From positions 10,912,001 through 10,976,000 of the forward strand of contig JASJZC010000007.1 of NCBI GenBank assembly GCA_037178855.1: a stretch of 64,000 bases of DNA, read 5' to 3'. The notes under the pieces were generated by a model. It ran no database searches. It was not told the DNA's origin and saw only the letters and a list, made by a program, of their open reading frames with translations. Below, one piece after another: positions 12,759 through 24,125 of the stretch (position 1 is the stretch's first letter; each line of letters opens with the position of its first letter). Made by a program: the position numbers and the translations under genes. This stretch comes from Oscheius sp. JU75 (lineage: Eukaryota; Nematoda; Chromadorea; Rhabditida; Rhabditidae).

Positions 12759-13717
12759 ATGTTCCAAACTACCCTCATTTCTGTCCTTTGGCTACTATCC
12801 ACGGCACAGGTAGGATTTTCCGTATAGCAATCACCTTCTAGGGCTGTTTCGATTCTTCTCGTGATTGTTCAATTCGCACTGACCTGTGCTATTCGTCCAA
12901 CATTACAGAACGGTCTGCCGTTCGTCGCTCATGTCCAGCTACTTGCAATTTGTGCAGAAAACGTATTGGTACTATATTTCTATAGTTTGTTGCTTTAGAT
13001 AGGGCTGAGAGACTGTCTTCAAATTGTCATGATATGGTTTCTGACTGCCACGAGAGAAGAGACTTTTGCAACAGATCTGCCTATCAGAGAATGATGAAGC
13101 GACAGTAAGTGAAATTTTTGAGCAGAATATGGCTTGCAGATGTGCTCGAACTTGTGGATTCTGTGCTCCAGAAAGTAAGCCTCTACCTGTCAGCCCCTAT
13201 GCATCCTTTGAGACTAACAGCAAAGAAGAGGAAAACGTAACACGTAAGTATACAAGAGGTTTTATAATTAACATGTGGGAGTTGACTGCCTAGAAGATGC
13301 GGCTGAGACTCTGGTAGAATCCGTCATAGTTTCGCATTGAGACGCGAACCTGTTCGACTCCAGTAGTACTACCGTGTTAGTTCTGTATCTCTGTTCGAAA
13401 ATTGCTTTGCTACTTTTATTTCTAGGTTGACATCAATCTTTTAGATGCTAGAAGTGTTCTTCGTAAAATAGAAGAAAGTGGTTTGACTATTGAAGACCTG
13501 CGCTCAATCATTCGACAGCAGGTCACCCCAGTTTCCACCACTACCGTAGCCACGACTACTAGCCTGGTATCTTGTCAGAGATTCAGACAGAATCTATTTC
13601 CAGACATGTTTGGACAAGGGAGTCGACTGCGCAGACAAAATAGGACTTTGCTCACATCGGGCCTACAAGACTCTGGTCGAGAGAATGTGCCGCCGATCAT
13701 GTAACCTTTGCAGTTGA
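12759..13717 (+). CDS. Secreted protein with three ShK (ShKT) domains
   Basis: The first exon encodes a 17-residue hydrophobic signal peptide (MFQTTLISVLWLLSTAQ). Three cysteine-rich modules follow on separate exons, each with the ShK layout (six cysteines, an acidic DC near the second, a closing C-x3-C-x2-C): about 12875-12965, about 13010-13170 and about 13608-13714. The closing motifs read CPATCNLC, CARTCGFC and CRRSCNLC. Between modules 2 and 3 is a Ser/Thr-rich linker (SKEEENVT, then TTTVATTTS). Introns are about 30-40 nt, and one of about 190 nt precedes the linker exon. ShK modules are abundant in nematode secreted and cuticle-associated proteins, where they may bind ion channels or act as adhesion modules or peptidase add-ons. 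No catalytic domain is present here. The function is inferred only as extracellular. The exact edge of the intron after module 1 is uncertain. Confidence 0.8.
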
Positions 13718-13935
13718 CACTTATTAAAACACTCATTAAATGAATCACAATCGATCGAAAACAGCTTAAAATTGTATGGGAGTCACCGGAGGACAACTGT
13801 ACCTGTAATGGAAGGGGGATTTTGACTGTTGGGGGTTGTACAACGGAAGGAAAAGTATGCTAAGACAGGGCAAGAAAGAAAGACAGCTCACAACAGAGTA
13901 AAGATCACAGAAAAAGTGGACGAATGATGGGAGTC

Positions 13936-15081
13936 TTATGCCTCGGAGACGGTAGAATACTTGATCAATTTGGCATCGACACCGTCACGCCGTTTGCGAT
14001 AGTAAACGAGGGCCAGCACTGCGATGACAAGGACTCCGACCAGGGCCAGGAAGAGCGGATTCATGAAAAAATCTACCATATATCCGTACTTGGTCCGGTT
14101 ATGAGCAGCCTTACAGACATTGTGGACCGCTTGGTGACACCCGGGCTCCTTGTCCAAGCTGAAACAGTTTGTTGTGCTACCACCCCTCGATGCCAACCTG
14201 TAAGCTGCCTGTACACAGGAGCACAATTGAGCTGCACAGAAATAGTCCTCCTCATTATCGCAATTGTTGTGTAGAATGGCACAGGAAGAGGTGGTCGAGT
14301 TCACTTTGGGACAACTGGAGTACATGTGGTAGAAGGGCTCATGGAGATCCCATGAGTTTGGGAGGTTCTTGGTCAGGTCAGCAGGCTCTGAAAATCAGTT
14401 TTTTAGTTTCTACTTTCTTAGCAGAAAATGCTTTATTTAGAAATATCAAATCCCAACCTGTGTAGTTGATACTTGCATCGTAGGCGAACATTCCCATTAA
14501 AGGCATCAGGGCACAGACGGTGTTGGTGAAAAGACGACATTCTTGTCCTTCCTCAGTACTGTTCATTACTCTCTGCAAACAAGGTCTGTATTCCGAATGA
14601 TGATGCTGTCTTACTGCGTTACAGTCGCAGAACTCTTTGTCACATTTGTCCTGACCCATCTGACGTACGTAGCACTCATCGTGTACAACACAGCAGTGAT
14701 TCAGTTCAGCTGAAACTTCGAAAGTTCAACGATCTGACCCCGCTCCTCTCCCCCTCTAGATCACACCACACACGTGTAAGTGCTACTCGCGGACGCGTTT
14801 AAAGAGGCAACCACGCGTAAATTTTTAGCGAAATCGAGAAGGGTCAGACTATCTTTTTAGGAATGACGCTCTAGCAGAGTGAAGAGGATTTGAACGCTCT
14901 TGAAGAGGAAAACTGTCTCACCGGCAAGCATTGGACATTTCTCGTTAACCGTGTCGTAAGCATAGCGTCGAGAGGTGTTCTCACTTCCACATTGCCAGTC
15001 GTGAAAATCGACTTGGGACATGGCCGGAGCCGCAAACAGGAAGACGGCCAGAAGAGGGACCCAAGCGAGCTGACCGGCCAT
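13936..15081 (-). CDS. PLA2-like type I membrane protein with tandem domains
   Basis: Begins with a signal peptide (LLAVFLFAAPAMSQ) at an ATG placed immediately behind a CTTTTCAG acceptor, which suggests trans-splicing. The first luminal domain has WQCGSENTSR, then HCCVVHDECY and CDKEFCDCN. This is the phospholipase A2 active-site signature CCxxHDxC with its partner cysteines, as in the nematode family carrying the PLA2 conserved site. A calcium-binding glycine loop is not evident. A second, weaker copy follows (SCAILHNNCD, FCAAQLCSC). A single transmembrane helix (LFLALVGVLVIAVLALVYY) and a short basic cytoplasmic tail ending at 13936 complete about 300 residues. The histidine and aspartate of copy 1 are kept, so hydrolase activity is possible, but the missing loop makes a non-enzymatic role equally likely. 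Intron of about 14714-14932; another follows NYTG. Confidence 0.75.
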
Positions 15082-17832
15082 CTGAAAAGAGTAGGTGAGT
15101 GGCGCTGAAGAGTACGCAACAAAAAGACAAGATCGGCGATAATCGCCAAGATGTACAGTCACGCCATCTGGAAGTCTAATTCAAATTAGTTGTCAGACAA
15201 GGCCGGACAAGGCTTTATGGAGGACGGCGAGGTCATCACCTCTGACCGATGCAAGAGGAACGATCTGTTCCCTCTCTCTCGCTCTGTCAGAGATAGAAAA
15301 AGGTGGGCGGAGGGGTTAAAAAAACCACCCGTCTCAATGGTCTATCAGCGAAGAGTGATGATTGCAAACACGAGGAGTAGGATGTTGCGAAGGCTAGACA
15401 CACACAGATCTGGCCATGTCTGTGGGGTGAGATTTTGGAATTTAGGAAAGGTATACAAGGAAATTTGGAACCTTCTACCGAGAGTCTTTTGAACAGCTCT
15501 CTGCAAAACCACGGCATTTGAAATTTGTCTAGGCTTCTAAGACATCAAACTTGAAAAAGAGAAAAAGTTAAAGATTTGGGAGGCTAATTGATACTGAAGC
15601 TAACCAGATACCTATGGGGGCACTTCGCCCCGCCCCTACAGTCAGGAAGACACGTCATTCTTAATTAGAGGTACCTGGAAGTTAGTTTTGATGAGAGAGA
15701 GAGACCTCAGTCTTCGGTTTAAGAGTTGTTTATTTATAACGAAATGAGCCATAAATGAAGGGAAGCAATGTTGACGACGTTTTTGAAGAAGAGAACCTTT
15801 TCTGGTGGGATGCAAGTAAGACTGGAGACTAGTTGCTAGAAGTTCAAATAATCTGTCAAGAGCAAATTTTGGTTTAAATGACCAAGAAGTTCTTTTGAGT
15901 CCAGTCTAAAGAACAGTTTGCGGTGAAAAGTTAGACAGTCAGGTCAAGTTAGAGATGTGGTAGCACAACAATAAGGGACAGGGCTTTCTGACTTTTCGGG
16001 CCGCTTCTTGTTCTTGTTCAATTAACTGGCATCAGCTGTTTCGATTTTGCAATTTTTCGAATTTCCTGTACAGCCACCAAACCTTAAAGTGGCATCATCC
16101 CCCAGCCACCCACGATCTCAATATACCCATCCCCACATGATCACCCCGTCCGATACCCACCTAGAGACACTGGGAATATGTTGGTAGACGTAGAGAGAGC
16201 CGGAGATTAACAAGTAACCCAGGGCGTGTCGGAGACCGGAAAACTTTTTGAGCTGTTATTCAGCTGAGAGAAGATTGACAGAGTTCAAAGAAAAAGGCCG
16301 GAGAGCACATGAGTCTGTTGGTGAAAATACAGCTGATGATGTCAGAGCCGACTGGTGAGTTTGACGAGGTACGTCACAAAAAGAACGAGCCACGAGGTAG
16401 TGTTCGAAAATGTTTTGTGGGAAGCGGCTCTTTGTGCAGTTGGGGAGTATGTGGCGGACGTGTCAAACGGCGACAGACGAAAAAACTGTTAACAGCCGAA
16501 TTTTCACATGCAACGTCAGTGTTCTCGCCTCTCCTCGGCTGGCAGTCTTGAACTATAGAAAAGTGCACTGTTCGTGGGTGATGTTCCCACCGTACGTCAG
16601 CAACGTTCAAGCAAACAGTATTTGGCCGTGCAGCTGACACCACTCCAGACTTGAGTAACAGTCTGCGAACTATCTGACAATTGGGGCCCACGATCAAGAA
16701 ACTTCCTCTAATCATCCTGACCTCTCTGAAAAGGATGAATTTTTTGAAGAGTCTCTGATGAACTGTCCCTCACTTAGAAGAAGTGTCAATGTATTCAAAT
16801 TATCAGATGGAACTGAGTTCTATGTTCTCAGGTTATCTAATGACTCAAAAATCACGGAGGGGCCAAAAAAGTTTCACTCTCGATTATTGCTTCGTTTATC
16901 CTCATCACATGATCGTAGTGTCTTGTCGAGAGTTTAAAGTACAAAATGTAGGCAACTTCCTAAACCAAGAAGACAAAAGCTCAAATTTGAGCAAATTAAC
17001 CCAGGTCCATAAAAATTGACGAAGTTCCTAACCTCTGTCCCTCCTCGAATTCTGACTCGGTAGACCAGAACACTTTTCTGTGTTCTGCATACTTCGTCTT
17101 CAAGATGAAAGAGTTGTTTTAAAGCGAGCCCCGTTTAAATTCGGCGCGCAAACTTGGAAGCTGTCGTAGTAAAAAACAAAAGTTTTGACCAAACCAATAC
17201 AATAAAAACCTGTCTGAAGGTTTTTCCAATGTTCCACAAGTTGGCAAAACGTTTGTCGTACTTAGGACTCAAGCCCGCACATTTTTGGAAAAAAAAAAAC
17301 TACTTCACTTTTTGGTACCTAAGACTGCACTTTCCAGACTCGAATTCAGCTCATATCCAACAATAAGATGAGTCTTCAAAAGCATGGTACTTAGTAGTAA
17401 GAGCTGTCTACTAGCAATACAGTTGCCCCGTGTTCTAATCCCGACACTGTGAAGAGGCTTCCAGCATCTTAAAATGTCATGTAACTGACTCAGAGATCAG
17501 TGTGTTTACTAATGCGCTAGTTTCACACTTTGGAATGATCAAGTAGCACGTAAGACTTCCTTATTGCTCCGAAGCGTTGTAACCAAGTGAGACATCCGTC
17601 TCATTTTAACTGACTGCATGCAGATGAACAATTTTCGGGATCAGCTCACGCGGAGAAGTCGTTTTTTTGCTCTGTTCCAATAAATAGCAATGACATGAAA
17701 CGAGCACTATTCATATACATAATACATATCCGTAGTTTGACAAAAAAATGCGAATTCGCTATGCAATTCGTGGATATTTTCTCTGCCGTTACCCGATAAT
17801 GGATTCTTCACAAGCGTATGATGGGTTGGTAG
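15082..17832. other. Intergenic 2.7 kb, no recognised gene
   Basis: Overlapping open frames occur around 15190-15517 and 16309-16715 on both strands. None has splice structure, signal peptide or motif that I can defend. This probably contains the promoter of the PLA2-like gene and the 3' flank of the next gene. Confidence 0.4.
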
Positions 17833-18714
17833 TTAGACGGGAACTTCGGGCTCCTGGTTTGGTCGAAAGAGAAAAGCACAGACGGAATCCTTGTGAATCT
17901 GAAAATGGAATAATCTTGGTATCATAAAAGTGGATAGACCTTTTTCTCTTTCCTCCTGAGCATTTGACGCGGGTCATCGACTGGAGGAGCGTCACCTCGA
18001 ATAGCACGCAAATCTCCAGTCTCGGGCTTCTTCAAGGAGCTCCTGATGTCTTCTTTTTGCTCCTCCGCAGCCGACTGGTAGCTGAAAGATTTTAAAAAGT
18101 TGTGGTTAAGCTGTCGTCCAATAGCCAATAAATTGTCATCATTTTGTTTACAGCCAAGTTTGCCTGCATGGCTTCTCAGGTCATCAAACTGAACAAAAAT
18201 CCGTAAAACCCACTCGGATTCTGAGGCTGAGAAGTTGGGATCGGGTGGCATAGGAAAGCAGCCCTCTTCCGCCTGAATCTCGTAGACTCTTTTCGAGTGC
18301 ATGACTACATTAGAGTATTGGGAAGCTGAAAGAGCTTTCGGTTTCCAACAAACCAGAAAAACCCACAAAGAGGATCCTTTAGGTCTCCGGAAGCGAGTGA
18401 CCTATGCATAAAGCGCATCATAACGTAGCAGGCCAGAAAAACAAGAATTATGCAAGTTAGGACGACGACGAGAAGGACAAGTCCGCTCAGGCTGAAAGGA
18501 ATCATATTGACTGGAAAGGAGAGGAACACAAGTGATCGTATCTCAATGCCATTAATGGAAAGGACCCTCTGCCTACAATGATTACTATCTCAACTCACTT
18601 TCCATTTTTAGCCGTCGCGATCAATGAATAAAGCAGATTTTCTGCACGACCTTCTTCTGAGGGCACCTCGTCAAATATCAGATCTGGCATCTCATCTGCA
18701 CCGTGTATTGACAT
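17833..18714 (-). CDS. Single-pass membrane protein of unknown function
   Basis: Not recognised. The start ATG at 18714 follows a TTTAATTTCAG acceptor directly. An acidic N-terminus (EMPDLIFDEVPSEEG) of about 40 residues is followed by one strong transmembrane helix (LVLLVVVLTCIILVFLACYV) and a basic MMRFMHR stop-transfer. A hydrophilic tail follows: VYEIQAEEGCFPMPPDP, a middle part rich in Q and N, a KKPETGDLR segment, and an end EPEVPV at the stop at 17833-17835. The layout suggests a type I or III membrane protein with a cytoplasmic tail of about 170 residues. Introns of about 41 nt at the DPL/SSQYSN junction and near the C-terminus are phase-consistent. The first intron uses the second of two acceptors. 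An intron hidden in the region 18070-18150 is possible. Confidence 0.55.
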
Positions 18715-18829
18715 CTGAAATTAAATGTTTATGAGCTGATATTTGAAGAAACATTGATCACACTATGAATTATTGAAAATTGGGAAGCATAGGGGTATAT
18801 TAGCAGACCGCTTGGCAATCAACAACGTA

Positions 18830-18901
18830 TCCGTTGTGGTCTAGTGGTTAGGATTTACGGCTCTCACCCGTAAGGCCCGGGTTCGATTCCCGGCAACGGA
18901 A
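18830..18901 (+). tRNA. tRNA-Glu (CTC)
   Basis: A complete cloverleaf of 72 nt. The acceptor arms TCCGTTG and CAACGGA pair perfectly. The A box (TGGTCTAGTGG) and B box (GGTTCGATTCC) are intact. The anticodon loop CTCTCAC gives anticodon CTC at 18863-18865. The gene has no intron and CCA is not encoded, as usual for eukaryotes. The sequence agrees with metazoan tRNA-Glu in all invariant positions that I can check. Confidence 0.95.
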
Positions 18902-21900
18902 GAAATCTTTTTGTCGTTTTCGCTTAATGCAGACCATTCTTAGACACAAATACGGCTATTCTTAATGGCCTCACTATTGCGTGGGAGACAATATACAAGC
19001 TCAAACAAGGAACAACGACTGAGAGAGAGGAAACTAACAGACCGATGAATTATTTACGGTTCACAGCATAGGCCCGGAGGCTAAAGGAGGAAAATCACTA
19101 GAAGGCGAGAAGGAGGACATCACGTATCATTGATATCGATCAGACAATCCTGCTTAGGATTATTCCCGAAGTAAAAAACATAGAAGGGAGAGAGGCCCAG
19201 CCCGCTGACGCCAAGGCCATCGACTAGCTGGATTTCTCGAAGATCTCTCACGGAATTCTAGTAGTTACGTGGAACAGTGAGAAAGACAAATGGCCAATCC
19301 GAAAAATAATCCGTGTGTGAATTTTTGGTGAGAGAGAGCTTCTTGGACACAATAGAAAGAGAGTGAACATCAATTGTTGCAGACGTAAGATGAATGACTC
19401 GTTTCCGTAGATGTCTGCCCAGGATTCCGAAAGATCGACAAAAAGAGGCAAGAGATCTCGACATACTCTCTCAGAGCTGCCATTCGACAATGTGGGAAGG
19501 CTCGGGATAATCCACCCTCCGAATCCGGTCAGAATTTCAAATGAAATCACAAGATGGGAATATTCGGAGAGTATAGTGCTCCAGAAACAAAAGGGCTCTG
19601 GGGCTTCTTGAAGTAGGAGGAGGAAAAACATATCGTGACACGAGTGTGCTAGACTTATAATCGATTCAGATGAACCTTATTATGTTTGTGAAGCTGTGAC
19701 GCTTATTCGGTTGAATTGTTTGACAAAAAAAACGTTCCACCTCTTTTCCGCATCACCAGAGGTCATGAATTGGAGTTTCTTAGCAAAGAGAGAAAGAGAG
19801 CGAGAGCACTCCTTTCAGACGACATAAATGGAACGATTGTGTTACGTTTTTAAGAAGGAAAAGGCCGCATTCTTGACACGGATTACTCGGATAAGCTGGG
19901 CTACGAAAAGATGAACACCCCACCCCGTAAGCAAACAGTGTATGTATTTCAATTGAGGGGTCTCCTCGAAAACAACTCCAGCTTTGAAAATAAGCATATG
20001 CGGAACGTCCTTTTAGTGACCTCATGGTCTATGCAAATTATTTTAGCTGCCAGAAGAAATGGCAATTCTTAGGAGGCAGGATTCAAGAAGAGACACCTCT
20101 CAATGATCCAAATCGGATTAAGAGCGATAGATACGCACATGGCAGAAAAAGATCTGACTTATTGGGGTCGAGGATTAGTCCCACGGAAGAAACCATCCCT
20201 CAAATTAGAGCTTTCCATTACCTCTCTGTGTCTTTTGTAGATGGGCGGAAAGGACATGGCTTGCAGCTGCTTCGTCAGCTGAAGGTGACGGAAATGGCTA
20301 GCTTTAAGAGCCTGATCCGGCAGCGTAGGCACCTTTTTAGATATTCCAATTGAAAATGGCCGCAGAATGGTGACAGCCGCGTGAAAGCTCTTGCCTTTCT
20401 GCAACGAAGAGAGGTGGAGAAAGAGAAAAGAGAGCAGGAGCTAGTTGCGGTAATCTGTTTCACGCGCGCGTCAGAAATCGAATATAGGTGGATTCTATTC
20501 AGAGAAGCGACACACACAGGATATGAGAATGATATTGGTGCTATAGGATTGCTCTCCTGGCGACCAGGATACATCACGTCGTGTGGGCTGCAACAATTAA
20601 CAAAGTCACTCAGCAACCAGAACAATACTCATGGGCTTCCTGAAGACTTGTCATCCTGAGGGACAGCAACAGCTAAGTTCATCGAATCTGGACATTTGAT
20701 CTCACAAAACCCGGAAATCTAATGGAGAAGTCAACTCGTCGAGGTGTGAACCGCCATGCCGGAAATCGAATTATACTCATGTGAATAACTAATCAGCGCC
20801 AAGAGAAAACAGGAAAAAAGAAGGCTAACCCGTTGTAGATGAAAGTGAGACATTGCTTGTTGTCAGCCAGCGGTAGCCGAGGCAGTAGCCGGAAATGGGA
20901 AGTGAACCTCCCAGGACCGGAGAATCTCACGAATTACTAGAATAAATTAAAAGCCACCACATATCTTTCTCACGCTGAGAGAGAATACTGAGCTGAATCA
21001 GGCTTGGTAGCAGGTGATTTCTGTATAGAGACAGAGGGGCAGTGCATCTCAAAATTGACCTCGTAAAGAAGCGGAAACGTCAGCTCAACAAACTCATATG
21101 GGGCCTGGTCAAGTGGCAGCCAAAATGAGCGCCAGTGATGGTAGTTGGGTGCCTGGCACGTCAACGGGATCAGTGGATCTCTCTATTTTTGAAAAGGCCA
21201 GAGGCTTATGACTGAATATTGTTTGATCACTTTCTGCTCAGCTAGAAGAACACTGCGACCTTCTCAGTTTGTGGGATACGTGGAGGACTGGAGGTGGAAA
21301 CATTTTGTTTTCAATTAAAGATATGAATCATTGGTGGTAAAAGCATAATTATTTACGCTAAGGGTATGGTATATGGGCTCTACTTGTGTGCAAAACTTTA
21401 CTGGAACAAATCTGTCTCTGTCAACCTACTACTAGAATCAAAAAGTAACATCTAAGTGAATATATGCAAAGCTTTTGGATTAATCTTTGAAAAAACTGCT
21501 CAGTACGAGCGTTTTGAAACAAGCAGCATGCTATTTTTTTCTTTTTATCTTGCGATGAAAACTCACAGATGTTGTAAAGTCCCAAATTAAAACAAAACAA
21601 GAGTCTTAGTTATATCTCTCTTTGGAAGCATGTGAAAAGAAGTAACTGGATCGGGATGAAGAAGAATGTTCAACCATTATGTCATTCCAAAGATTCACTG
21701 TAAATAGCGTAACTAGTGTGTACATACTTCACAACCTATCAAAAAATCTGAAGTTTAATTCTTAATTATCCTAGCTTTTGCATAACTGTAACATTTGTAG
21801 GTTAGGCACGTAATGATAGTAGATCTCGTTAAAAATATTAGCAGCTTTTTTTAGAGCAAAATATGGCTCGACATCAGTCAAATTCTGTTGCTCGTACGAT

Positions 21901-24125
21901 GCTATAATCTTGTAAAGGCGACATACTGACCGTGTCCTCTGTGTCGTCATCTTGAGACTGTTGTGAGGAGTGGCTAGCTCCCATCGGCGAAACTGAGCCA
22001 AATGAGACAAGAGGAAATGTGTAATTGGAATTTGGCCTGCGAGACAGAAAGACTAATAATTGCTACGAGGTGAGAAGTTGTAGTCGTGACTTGACTTGCA
22101 AAAAGAAGAACCCGGAGCTCATAAAACTTACATTGCGTTTTCCCATGGTCGCATTGAGAAGAAAAACCTCATGTCGGAGCAGATGTTGCATCTGGAAGAA
22201 ACGGTCAGCATAGATGGAAGAAGTCATCGCAGAAATGAGCAGGTTTTCTTGTTATAAGCATATTCACCTCTTTAAATGGAAAAATCGCGTGAATTACAGC
22301 TAAATAAGACGGTTTGAATCGTCTTTTAATGAGCTATGCGTAATATTGCTGTACTTTTTTTTTTGATTTGACGCAAACAGAAAGTTCCACAAAAAGAATG
22401 AAGACTAGTATCGAAAACAATGGCATAACTGGGGGTAATTGCCAAAAATGTACGACTCCTAAGGGGACTCGTTGTTCTATCATAATATATGGCTAAAGTT
22501 TTTGGGAAGGTTCCAGTATAGGGGTTAACCGTTTCAAACAAACAGACATTGCTCCTCCTCTCTCTTCCTCCCATGGAAAACAGATTATCAACCGGGTGGC
22601 AGGCAGCATAGACTGTTGAAAACAGCGCGTGTAAGACCTAACCAAAACTTTCTCGCGTTAAATGTATAGCCCCAGAAATTGATACCTTCCAAAAATTGGG
22701 ACGCATTAGAAGCATTCCTGGGAAAGAGATGTGCGCTATGTTTAGAATATCTCAGATTGGCTAAATATGGCTCAACCGGAGCTTTTGGCTCGGAAAGCAA
22801 CTGCAGCGGATGTACTTGAGGACTCTCTTACTAAAAGTGGCTAATAAGTGAACTGGGGAGAGACAAAATGAAATTCGGGAAAAAGAGGAGGAAGAAAACA
22901 AGCAGAAGTTGTTAATCATGTGTCCCAATGAGGACTCTTGGGAAGAACAAGTGGTTCAGACGGAACAATCTTTCGAACAATATCACACGGAAGTGTCCTA
23001 TGGGTGGAAAAAAGAAAAGAGAATTGCCTCCAATTTGATGATCTTAAAGAATCACAGTAAGGGTATGGGGAAATTAGGTGGTTTTCTGCAGGCTTTGGAA
23101 ACACTCATTCTGACACGCCGAAACCTGGAAACTCTTATATTGTTTAACGCAAATGGTGTTTATCGTTAAGAACTAGGAATTTTGGATGATAACCTGCTTA
23201 GTTCACGACGACACCTACTAGCTTTGTGCTGTCCAGCAAATTTGTAGCATTTTATCTCTGCTACATCTTTGCAATGCACCTTGAAGCTTGAAAATCCTTC
23301 GGTCCCAGGGAGAATCTAAGTCGCTAATTTTCAATTTTTTCAATCAGGTTGAATTTCTCACTGTAACCAAAGCATTGTGATACATAGGCATACCGTGGAA
23401 AGTATAATGGTTTTCTCGGGTTATGTTCACACATATTTGCCAAAAATTGAAGTTTGTTCCTTAAATTGTTGTTTATAACTTCTTTCCTCCTTCTGTTGTT
23501 CAGATGCGCGTGCAGATCATTCATACTCTCGTAGCCTCCAAATCTATAAATAGTGTTTTGTCTTCTGATTAAGCCTCGCATTCTTATTTTGGACAAAACG
23601 GTTCGACTGATTGACTACAATATGTTGGAAATAGAGAGCTGAAGTTTCAATTTTACGTTGTTCCGCAGTCTATGGTAAATGACGTCAATGCTAAAACATA
23701 TTCTCATTATTGAAAAAGATAGGACTATTTTCAATAGTCTTCAAATAGTTTGTGCTGACCGAACTGCAAGAAGATTCATCCTCTATTTCGTATTCCATCC
23801 CCAAAAGTCCCTCCCAGAACAAAACAAGTTCCTTCGTACCATTTATAAAAAGATACAAATTGTGCATTAGCTTCGGCTGGTAAGCAAACAAGCTAAAAGC
23901 TGCATACAAGTTGTGAAAAAAATTGCCATAAATGAGGACAGAGAGGTGCAGTTATACAAAAAAATTGCAATTCTTAGTATTCGGAGGGGTGCACACACGC
24001 AATAGAAGCCTGACAAGAAGTGGGTTAAAAGTGGGACTGGCCCCTCAATGACACGGAGCTCGGGAGGGAACCCTCGGGTACAAGTTAAGGGAAAGATTAG
24101 AAATAGGCTAACCGGCGAACGACTA
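18902..24125. other. 5.2-kb gene-poor stretch
   Basis: Many open frames of 60-127 codons overlap on both strands (for example 19248-19631 minus and 20024-20353 plus). None shows family motifs, short-intron splice structure or signal peptides. It separates the tRNA from the 3' end of the reticulon gene. It could hold non-coding RNAs or fast-evolving genes that I cannot see. Confidence 0.4.

Noticed and set aside
12759-13717. Calling the ShK-domain protein a toxin
   Set aside because: The module name comes from a sea anemone peptide, but nematode ShK proteins are widespread and mostly not toxins. Three modules with a linker give no evidence of toxicity.
19248-19631. 127-codon minus-strand frame
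   Set aside because: Composition is that of a chance frame; no domain or splice structure was found and no start context of the local type.
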